Origin: Nitzschia sp. DOCU1
Taxonomy: Eukaryota; Bacillariophyta; Bacillariophyceae; Bacillariales; Bacillariaceae
Direction: 5' to 3'
DNA: 64,000 bases
NCBI GenBank assembly: GCA_951394045.1
Contig: OX595997.1
Coordinates: forward strand, 1,488,001 to 1,552,000
Shown: piece after piece, positions 50,832 to 60,378 of the stretch
Position numbering within the stretch: position 1 is the stretch's first letter
How the letters are laid out: every line of letters starts with the position of its first letter
The notes under the pieces: model-generated
Seen by the model: only the letters and a program-made list of their open reading frames with translations
The model's database searches: none
What the model was told of the DNA's origin: nothing
Position numbers and translations under genes: made by a program

Positions 50832-52589
50832 TTACAATAAAATACCTTGATTTCCGCTGCGTTGCCCGCCCCTGAGAGCGCAAAGCAAGCCTTCCGATGC
50901 TTGAATCCTTTTTGCTGGAACCTGTGGATCTTTTGATTTGACGGAGGTACCCTTCTTCACCGGACTTGAGTCCGAATTTTCGTCGTCGATATGATCAAAG
51001 ACAATCATCGGAGGGATGATACGAGATAATGGGTGCTCACGGACGACTTCGTCGCTCAATTGGCTCAGTTCGGGCGACGTCCCGCCGGAGACGAGAAGGG
51101 TCTCATCGGTCGGACTTTGACTTGCAAGATGAGTTGAGCTGTCGACTTCAGATGAAGACTTGCTGCGACCGAGGCTTAGGCTAGCAATCAGCCTCAGCAG
51201 TGACGTGCTATTCCCTGCCTGTTGCGTTGATGCCCGCGAGTCGTCAAATGACAGCATACTTCCTGCTTGGTCCAAGGAGAAAATATTGAGGGGGCTTGGC
51301 AAAGATGACATAGCAAAAGCACCAAGCGTGCCATGTCGAAGTGGAGAGTGGGTTTCAAAGTCATCGTCAATTTCGTATGGGGAGAACAAGCGCATTTTGG
51401 GCAGCCACTTGCCGGAACGATTTTGATAGATGCAGAAGCAGACTCCAGACACCAGAAATAAGATAGCAAACAGTGTCGAGAGCACAACAATGGCGGGAGA
51501 GGCCCCCCTTTTGCGTTCTTTGTCTAGCAGAGTGGGAGTTTCCTGCTCCGCTGCCGAAGAAATGACTGATTTGGCAAAGAAAGCGTCGGCGCCTTGAAGC
51601 GCCAAAGTAAAGGTCGCGCTGTCAATTCCCTCGATCAAGAGTTTCGATGCATCACGATTTGAAATGCCAACTGTAAAGCCTTCAAATTCCATACGCACAT
51701 TCAAAGACGAAGTGGCGATGCCGCTATTGACTTGTGCTCTTCGGGTGTGTGAATGCCGATCAGTGATAGCCTCCTCTACTATTGCTTGGGACACAAGCTC
51801 CACTCTGTCGAATTCAAATGCGATCTTCCGGTCCACCTTTGTCCGAATAAAGGCCAATAGATGCTGCCTAGTCACAAGTTCCAAGTCATTTTTCGTGCTT
51901 GCATCCATCAGGCCGGGAACTTTGGAGATTGTGAATCCTAGAGAAACCGAAAACTGGACAAATCCTCCGCATGGAATCTGGCAAGTCTCGGGGCATTTCT
52001 CGATCAACTCCTTCAATTCGGTGGTATTGAGGCCAAGAATACGCCAATGGACGCAGTTCGTTCCGGTGTGGTCCTCGCAAGTCAAGTTGTTGATCGGGCT
52101 TCTGTAGGATGAGTGATCGTGGCAAAAGAGTGTCGGGGACGAAGACGGGAAAGCTGAAGGTGTCGCAGATGCTCTCAATGTGGGCTCCATGGACGGGCTT
52201 GGTGACACGAACACGCTAGGCTCATTCGATGGCTGTGACGCCGTCAGTGGAGTCGATGGGTACTGGGATTCCACGTAGGCAGATGGAGCAGCCGACTCAA
52301 CTACAAGGGAAATATTTGCATCTTCAGCAAGAGGAGAGAACGTCGAGCCCTCGTCCCCTGCCGCAATTGCCGATGGCGGAAATGTCGAAGACGGAACGGA
52401 ACTTACTGGTGAAGGAGCATCCGTCTCTGAATAATTGGATTCCGGGGGTGTTGAAAGACTGTCAAGAATCTGCGAATATCGGGTTATCGGCTCCATTGCT
52501 GCTATACCGGATGTCATCGTCACACTCCAAAAGAGCAGAGCGGCGAAAAAGCGACCTTCCCTTGCGAGAATTCCGTGTTGCGACGCCAT
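50832..52589 (-). CDS. Single-pass type-I membrane protein with Cys-rich ectodomain
   Basis: 585 residues from the ATG at 52589; the upstream frame to 52634 holds another Met, but 52589 starts at the hydrophobic leader (residues about 8-32). After a Pro/Ser/Thr-rich stalk comes a Cys-rich module (about 155-205) with the pattern C-x(15)-C-x(6)-C and later CPETCQIPCG, reminiscent of ShK-like or short secreted toxin-type Cys folds used as modules in algal receptors. A beta-rich ectodomain follows. The membrane span is at about 360-388 (AIVVLSTLFAILFLVSGVCF). The cytoplasmic tail is Ser-rich with possible phosphorylation sites, and ends ALRGGQRSGNQGILL. Not assigned to a family; a surface sensor role is inferred from layout and from the adjacent receptor cyclase. 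Confidence 0.75.
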   Translation of the reverse strand: MASQHGILAREGRFFAALLFWSVTMTSGIAAMEPITRYSQILDSLSTPPESNYSETDAPSPVSSVPSSTFPPSAIAAGDEGSTFSPLAEDANISLVVESAAPSAYVESQYPSTPLTASQPSNEPSVFVSPSPSMEPTLRASATPSAFPSSSPTLFCHDHSSYRSPINNLTCEDHTGTNCVHWRILGLNTTELKELIEKCPETCQIPCGGFVQFSVSLGFTISKVPGLMDASTKNDLELVTRQHLLAFIRTKVDRKIAFEFDRVELVSQAIVEEAITDRHSHTRRAQVNSGIATSSLNVRMEFEGFTVGISNRDASKLLIEGIDSATFTLALQGADAFFAKSVISSAAEQETPTLLDKERKRGASPAIVVLSTLFAILFLVSGVCFCIYQNRSGKWLPKMRLFSPYEIDDDFETHSPLRHGTLGAFAMSSLPSPLNIFSLDQAGSMLSFDDSRASTQQAGNSTSLLRLIASLSLGRSKSSSEVDSSTHLASQSPTDETLLVSGGTSPELSQLSDEVVREHPLSRIIPPMIVFDHIDDENSDSSPVKKGTSVKSKDPQVPAKRIQASEGLLCALRGGQRSGNQGILL

Positions 52590-54238
52590 GATTCGAGCAC
52601 TACAGGATTCTTTGGCTCTGTGATCGGGATCCAAGGCAGCTTGTTTGACAAATTGAGAATCTTACGGTTGTTGGCAGGTCTCTTTGATGTAAAAGTACAA
52701 TTGCGCTTGGTTGTATTCAAACCATCAACGAAATGGATCATTGTGTGTCTCTCGCTCTCATGGCGGCGTCGCTCGAGAATCGGATTTTGCGGTTACCCGG
52801 ACCGTTAGCTCTGTCTCAAGTTTTCTCCAGCGCTCAAATTTATTGCCATCACGCCGGCCGGCTATTGAAATGTGCGAATACATATAGAAAAATGAGCGGG
52901 CACGCTCGCATTCACTCCGAGACGAACGTTGGTGGCAAAAACAATGATGTGACGTTCCATTCGTATCCACATCCCTCGGTCGTCGGCCACGAAACAAATT
53001 TAGATTACTCTGTTGCCGCCGCCACCGACGAATATCTCCATTCGAGTAATGGGAGTCTATGGGCAATATGGGCAATACGACGGAGACCTGGGAATGCTGG
53101 AATCATGATGTCTTCGCGTCGACTGGAGGGACGTGGAGCAGTTTCTTGTTCTTCTTCTTCTTGAATACTACTACTAGCCGACGGGTGTGACTACTGTTCA
53201 GGGACGATGAGACATGGTTTAGAAGGTTCGTCATGAATCAGCAAACATGCCGGCAGCATTGTGGGCGATTGGTGGAGCACCGAGACCTCCTCCTCACATT
53301 GCACGGCAGTCGGGCTCCGGGGGCCACCGGCAGCAGAAGTTCTTTTTCGAGCTCTTCGCCCTGCTGATGTGAAGGCGTTGCTTTTGTTTCAAGCAGTCAG
53401 ACACCGACCACTAGAATCGATCTTCGGTCGCAACCATCTTGATATCATGTAGTTCGGCCGATATCTTGGCTTCAATGTTTCCATCAAAGATTGGTGTAGG
53501 CAATTGCTTCAACGACTCATTGCGCACCAGCATCGACGACGACGTCACAGCAGGATAAGGTTGTGTATCCACAAGAAGAGAACCGCATTCCAGAAGCAAG
53601 TACTACCTAGCAATACAGTTGTTCTCTACAGTAGAGCTCCCACGACCACAGCCAGCAATAACCCACATTACCGGTTTCATAGAAGCTTCAATTACATAGG
53701 CTGGAAAGACTCGTCTTCCGTCTGCTTGTACGGAACTAAACGGGCCTTCAATGCAGTGAAAGCGCCGAACTGCATTCACTATCAAATTAATGTTTGGGAG
53801 CAAAGAAAGTCCTCGTGCTTTTTCGTAACAAAATAGCCCTGCACTCTACCGGTAGGTGACAATGGCGCGCTTCGATTGCTTTCACAAAATTAATGTCATA
53901 TGCACACATCTTTAACCCACTGACTGTACCTACTCATAAAATTTTCTCCCCCAGATTCGAGGCTATTATTAAATGGACGACCTGCTGCCGAAAGACAAAA
54001 ATGAGCCCAAGCCCCGGCATGCAGTTTTACCTTATTTTGCACATAGCGTAGTGCCTGCGACAAAACGACATCGTCGTTCTCTTCTCTGTCGACAGAAAGC
54101 ATTTTGGTGGTAAAGATTCTGATTCACCTCACACTTTTTCACCCATTCTCGCTCGAACGAGGTGTCTGTTGCAACGATTTCATCGAATCGAAAGGTCAAT
54201 CTACTTGGCCGGCTCAACGAAAACCGAGCTTGCTAAAC
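52590..54238. promoter_or_regulatory. Divergent spacer between the single-pass protein and the receptor cyclase
   Basis: 1.65 kb between outward-facing starts. It contains a perfect CTACCGGTAG palindrome (53846) and a short, protein-like minus-strand frame at 53411-53599 listed in the findings. No other gene is supported. Confidence 0.4.
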
Positions 54239-57200
54239 ATGAGAGTCTCATCATCGTCGTTTCTTGCCGCCGTTGGCATGGCTTTGGTCATTCTCCCAAG
54301 CGCCGTTGCGCAGCAGGAGCCTGTGCCAAGGAATCGAACCAAGATTTCCTATGTGATCGATCCTTTTGAAGATGTTACTGCTGGTATCTACTACGAAGGG
54401 TCTACCGAGCCAATGCTTAGTACTGATGCTCTCTTTGGGAAAGGATCTATCAAAGTTCAAGCGAGTGGCATAGACGCCGAAATGGGTTGGATATCTCCTG
54501 ACCGCCCTCACAACTGTTATGGCGCTGATAGCGTTTCTGTCTGGACCAAGACAAATGCCACCAATGCCACTGTTCGTCTTGTGTTTTATGACGACCGTGC
54601 CTGCATTGTTGCCTCCCGTATTTCGCCTGCTCCGCGGCCTTGCAACGAGAGTGATTCGCTCGATGCTCGTGTCGTCATCGAGGAACAAATCCAGGAGAGT
54701 GATGGGTGGCGCCAGCTTCTTGTTAATAGTTCTGATCTCAGCCAGATCGATCTTCGTCGCATCCGTGGCTGGATGATCGAAGTGCAAGATTCCGATGGCC
54801 ATGTTCTGATCGACCAACTTTCTTGCAAGGGTGACGGCAGGTTGTTTGGCGCGCCGTTCTATACAGGTATCGTCGACTATGCTGAAGCAGAAGAAGAAGG
54901 TACTTGGATGGAGTCCTTTTACCAGTCGGAAATGGCAGCGAATCAATCGCTCAACACTCTTAAAAATGGTCGGCTCACCATGGATTGGGTCGTCGAGCAA
55001 GTCGAAACTTGGGGTGGATTCAATGATGTTGCTCATCTGGCCCCAGGAAGTGGGTACTACAATCTCACGGGGGCCAATGGCATGGTCCTGGGGTATGAGG
55101 TCAACGTCCCGGCATCAGTTCCTGAGCGATCAATCTTCCGCTTGGTGCTGCAGGATACCAGCCACTGCGAGACCGAATGTGACACGGATTACCATGCCAC
55201 CGAACGCTGGTACTCCTTCCAGTCGATTATGGACGAATCCGGAACAGGAGAGATTACAATCCGTTTGGAAGGCAGTACCGATGCGTCTTCCCCTTTTTGG
55301 TACACTGGCTGGTCCGGCATTCCTGGAAACCAAATGCTTGATCTGGGGCAAATCAAGGGTTATACGTTTGAGGCTGTCCTGGACTCGATGCTACCTCTTG
55401 GCTCTTTCGTCACCGGGAGCTTCACTTTGTTCGACATAAGTGCTGTCGTGCTGGGCAACCGTACACAGTCGGATGCCTGCGTCGTTGAGGAGGGTCTGCA
55501 ACTTGTCAACCACGAGCGGTTTACCCGCATCGAGTTTCTGGCTTCGACTTGCTGCGACGTGTGCGATGAGGATCCGGAATGCAACTATGCCTTTACTAAC
55601 GGGAGAGACTGTTTTGTCGCTTCTTCGGTGGACCCAGATTATGTCGGTCTTCTCAATTCTGAGATCGAGGTGACAACTTTTCAATCGTTTTGGATGAACG
55701 ATGCCACAAAGAGAGGGGATTGGTGTGAAAAGTGTCTCTGTCGAGAAAGCAAACGAAGCATCGATTGCCAGGGGGCTGACCTTGTGATCCTACCCAAGAC
55801 ATTTGAACTTGGCTGGACTCCTACTTCCATCGACCTTCGTGGCAATCCGAACCTTGTCTTACTGGGAACTGGGTCGCTCGACGAAGTCGGAAAAGACCTT
55901 GAAGCAATTTACCTGCCGTCCCACATGAAGTTTATGGCTCCCGGTAGCATGAGAACATTGCCCAATCTCAAAGCTGTCACCTTCGAGGACACAGAGGGCA
56001 TCGACAGCCAACTCATCAACGCCATTTCAAGTTTGAACGACTTCTTCGGTGACGTTTGTTGTGCTCCCGGCGAAACGATTGAGCTCGAAGGTAGCAGTCT
56101 TGCTGTTTGTGAACTCGAAATTTCCCGCCCAGGTGTCGATTCTGTGTATGAACCGTTCATCAACTACCCCGAAGCCACCGCAGTCAAAGTGCTTACCCCT
56201 AGTTCCACATTTCTGGCCGAGGCCGCGGAGAGCGTCGAGAAATGTGCAGAGTATTGCACCATCGACATCGATTGCGAGTATTTTCTGTACGATGCGCGCC
56301 TGCCCAATGCCGAGCATGTTTGTCTGCTTCTAGAGGACAAGGGTCCTACCGAAGAGAAGGTGTGCTGCGACGAGGACCACTTTGCGGACGAAAACAAAAC
56401 AATTCCTGGGTATACGGCAGGACGACCACCCCGCACGAGGCATCGAGACGACAATGCCGCAGTCGTCTTTTCGGCCACCGAGCTTGACTTGAACGAGAGA
56501 AACGATTACACTGGGGAATACACCCTATCGCTTGGGTCTGACCCCTTGCGAGGAGCCGTGTGGGTTGAGCCCGAAATCATTAGTTCCTCAGGTATGAACC
56601 TGGATGTAGTCATCTCCCCGGCCCGCGTCGTATTGTACAATGTACAATCGAGCCAAACCATCAGTGTCAAGGTTTCTAAGATTACCGCCAAATCGAAGGA
56701 ATTGACCTTGGTTCTACGGAATTCAATCAAGTACGTTGAAAAGAAAAGATCGCACCGCCTCAACCCCCGCCTCTAACAATATGTTTCCGCCGGGATTTTT
56801 CAGGTCTTGTGATTCTGCGTTCATCGTCGAGGATGGCGGCAACGAAGGGCTGATTTACCTTTCTGTGGCTGTTCCAGAAGAGTCAGACGGTGTAAACCTT
56901 GGTCTGGCGATCGGTCTCCCCGTGGCTTTTGTATTACTGCTCATAGTGTTAGTGTTTTTGTGGCAAGACGCCAAACGAAAGCAAAACGATACGGTAAGAA
57001 CAAAAGGGCTCGAGAGGGTCGACGAGACTATGAATCCTTCCTGCTCCTTCTAGGAACTTACTTGTCCTCTTTGCATCTGCTAGGTTTGGACGGTGAAGAA
57101 GGAAGATCTCAAGTTTGCGGATCCTCCTGAAATCATAGGACGCGGAACTTTCGGCTTGGTGCTCCTCGCTGAGTACAGGGGAACTCAGGTGGCTGTCAAG

Positions 57201-59394
57201 CGTGTTATCCCCCCAAAAGCCAAACAAGGAAGCTCCTCTGGTGCAACTAGCATCGTATCGGGCTCAGTGATGAACTCCAGGACTAACGATGCGTTTGCCT
57301 CGAGAACAAATAGTTCCGACGACGATTCTGGAGAGGAAGGCTCTATTTCTGGGAAGAACGAAGGCCTCGTTTCTGGCGGAAGCTACGTCGGCGGTGGAAT
57401 CCATTCAGGCTCCCATGGGTCATCAAGTGGGTCTGGAGGCAGATCGTTTGCGAAGAAATCTTCGGGTGCCTCGGGTTTTGGATTTGGTACCAGCTCGGGC
57501 ATCAAGGGTGCACTCTCTAGTCTATTCAACTCGGGCACAGTAGCCCAATCGACGTCTACCAAGGCAACGCGAAAAGGAAGCGTCAGTGACGCTTCCACTT
57601 GGAAGAAGCTCCGTAGCGATTTCATCGAAGAAATGAGATATCTATCGAAGCTTCGGCATCCATGTGTAACTACTGTGATGGGTAGGTCATGTTGCATCCG
57701 CCTCGGATTGTTCCAATTCACCAGTATACAGTATCATCTCACGGCTGTTGCTCTTTATTTTCACAGGCGCCGTAATCGGCCACAATATCGAGCCAATGTT
57801 GGTCATGGAGTATATGGAACATGGGTAAGTTGCTTCTGTGCCACTCTAGTGATCAGTTTTCTCGTGGAACTTATTCATATTTACTCCTTTTCGCCCCCAG
57901 GTCACTATATGACATTCTGCACAATGATACCATGGTGATTGATGGCGAAGTTTTGCTTCCTATTCTTGTTGATATTTCGAGAGGAATGCGTTTTCTCCAC
58001 TCGGCCGATCCGCCTGTGATTCACGGGGACCTGAAAGCTGCCAACATCCTAGTCGACAATAAGTTCAGGGCGAAGGTTACCGATTTCGGTCTTTCTCAGA
58101 AGAAAAACCTTGGAGGCACGGGAACTCCTTTTTGGATGGCCCCCGAGCTCCTAAGATTTGAGTCATCGAACACCATCGCAAGTGACACCTTTTCCTTTGG
58201 AGTAATTTTGTATGAGGTCTATAGTCGCAAGGACCCATACGACGGCGAGGATCCTAGAGAGGTTATCCGGCTCATAAAGGACAAGAAGGTGCAGAAACGC
58301 CCTCCGGCCCCCAAGAACTGCCCGACTCAAATCCAGTCGCTGATGAAAGACTGCTTTGCCGAGGAGCCCGATAAGAGACCAACGTTCGAGGAAATAGATA
58401 CGCGACTGCGCCGCATGGATGAAAAAGATATCGCAACAGGTGATATGGAGGTTTCGACGAGGGTGTCGCTGTTTGACATTTTCCCTCGACACATTGCGGA
58501 AGCATTGAGGGACGGCCGCAAAGTGGAGCCAGAGCACCGCGATTGCGTGACCATTTTCTTCTCCGACATCGTCGACTTCACAGAAATCTCGAGTCGGCTT
58601 GACCCTCGCAAGATTGCCGACTTATTGGACCGTATGTATAGTAAATTCGACGGCCTAGCGGACAAGTACCAGGTAAGTTTGGTCTTTACCGATGGCACAA
58701 ATTGCTCTTTTCCTCCCCTGCCACTCTCATGGTTGCTCTTCCTCTTCGTTGCTAGGTTTTCAAAGTGGAAACGATTGGCGATGCCTACATGGCCGTAACA
58801 AATTTGGTGCACGATCAGCCCGGTGACCATGCCAAGCGCATTGCTCAGTTTGCAATTGATGCAATTGAAGCTGCAAACGGGACCCTCATCGACGAGGACG
58901 ACGTGGGTAAAGGAGTAGTGAATATCAGAGTTGGCTTTCATTCTGGGTCCATCGTCGCCGACGTAGTGGGCACGAGAAACCCAAGGTATTGTCTGTTTGG
59001 GGACGCTGTCAACACGAGCCATCGCATGGAATCAAACTCCAAGGCCAATCGGATCCACTGCTCTGCTGCGTCAGCGGCCCTTCTTCGAGATCAGTTTCCG
59101 GAACTCCCTCTGCGATCGCGTGGCACTGTCAACATCAAGGGCAAAGGTGACATGGCAACTTTCTGGGTCAATGAACAAGCGTCCAAACGAAGAAGCACTG
59201 CCGATCGGGCATCCATCGTTACCGGGATCGAACGAGCTCTTGCAGAGGTTGATGTCATTAAGGAAGAGGATGAAGAGGAAAGCAGAGAGCTTTCAGTCTT
59301 CTCGAGCGGAGGCTGCAAGGCGCATGTTGGGGTAGAAACAGCGCCACCGATCGAACGGCAAAATGATATTGAGGCACAAGCACCTCTGCAATAA
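54239..59394 (+). CDS. Receptor guanylyl cyclase with an intact protein kinase domain
   Basis: Six exons: 54239-56730, 56804-56993, 57084-57681, 57767-57824, 57901-58672, 58756-59394; introns 73-90 nt; 1582 residues. The start gives a signal peptide (about 1-24). The ectodomain to about 855 has two jelly-roll-like halves, Cys-rich segments (near 430-490 and 660-720) and a leucine-rich stretch (near 520-600). TM at about 862-884. Kinase about 905-1280: IGRGTFG (912-918), Lys933, a Gly/Ser insert (about 938-1070), Glu1077, HGDLKAAN (Asp1156, Asn1161), DFG 1174-1176, APE-like APEL. Class-III cyclase domain about 1324-1500: metal Asp1335 and Asp1339, guanine-selecting Glu1375 and Cys1449, and catalytic Asn1456/Arg1460. 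These predict cGMP synthesis. Animal receptor cyclases keep a pseudokinase, whereas here the kinase set looks complete. Ligand unknown. Confidence 0.93.
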
Positions 59395-59513
59395 CCGCCA
59401 GGTGCGAAATGAATCCCAACTACTAATTGGGAAATGCGTAGTAAGACAGGGTATAAATTAATGTTATTTTTGCAAATATTGTTTGCTCGTGCGAGCTAGC
59501 GACAGTCTCAGGG

Positions 59514-60378
59514 CTAAGCTGCTGCGGCAACCCTTGTCATGGACATCGCAACGGTTACATTACGCAGGAAGCCATCAACGTCTTCACGCTGAATGTCGTT
59601 CTCATTAGAACGTCTCCTTGTGTCATTCAAAATCAGCATCAATGCACTCAGTGAAAACTGAAAGAATTTCTTCGCCTTTTCTGGTAGGTTCAAATTCATG
59701 AACACAATTCCCAGATTGTTTGAGACAGCGAGATCGAACAAAGTCCCACTTTGTACATTTGTTCGCTCATTTTCATGCAGGGCAATACAGATCTCGTAAA
59801 GACGGGCAGCCTTCCTCGAGGATGCTTCGAGAGGCCCTCGAGGATGCTTCAGCTGGTACGACAGAGCCAAGTTGAATGCAGCTTAGCATTGTGCACGATC
59901 TCAACGTGGGGTAGCCCCCTGTCCCACTGGACAGCTCTTCATCAAACAGTTCATTGGGTATCTCGATAGGCTTATCGTAGATGAACTGGCTAGAAGACTC
60001 ACTGAGCCTGCGTTGATTCAGAAGAAGCTTATCCGTGGCGGGAACGACATGATCGACATCGTCTCGGTCAAGGTAGTCCATTGTCTCTCTTCGCAACCGA
60101 TTCTTTTTACGCTCTCCTCGCTCGTCGTCCTCGTACCATCGGGCATAACTGCTGCTTGCTTTCATACAGTAGTCAAGGCTGAGAAATTTACTTTGGTTGA
60201 CGGTTGGCTGTGGATCAGCATCGTCCGCAGCATGCTTTCGGACGATGTTCTGACAGTTGCGCATTAACCGAGTCAAAACCGAAATGGCTTCCTCGTAGCA
60301 TTGCGAATGAATTAGGCGTGCAGCTTCATTGTTCGACTGAAAAGCTTGATGTACGGCTTCGACTTCATCGTTAGACAT
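59514..60378 (-). CDS. TPR-like protein interrupted by two apparent frameshifts
   Basis: The ATG at 60378 opens a helical protein (QCYEEAISVLTRLMRN) that stays in frame until about 59902. The reading then shifts one frame, and again near 59882, after which it continues as FNLALSYQL, then SSRKAARLYEICIALHE, and LAVSNNLGIVFMNLNLPEKAKKFF to the stop at 59514. Two single-base changes, each restoring a GG where the sequence has one G, would give one frame of 289 codons including the stop. The tail has helical repeat pairs of TPR type. Either the assembly has two homopolymer errors, the gene is broken, or unrecognised splicing joins the parts; the sequence alone cannot decide. Function beyond a TPR scaffold is unknown. 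Confidence 0.65.

Noticed and set aside
54251..55036. 261-codon minus-strand frame antisense to the receptor-cyclase ectodomain
   Set aside because: It mirrors a clearly coding frame, starts and ends inside that exon and has no signal peptide or recognisable motif.
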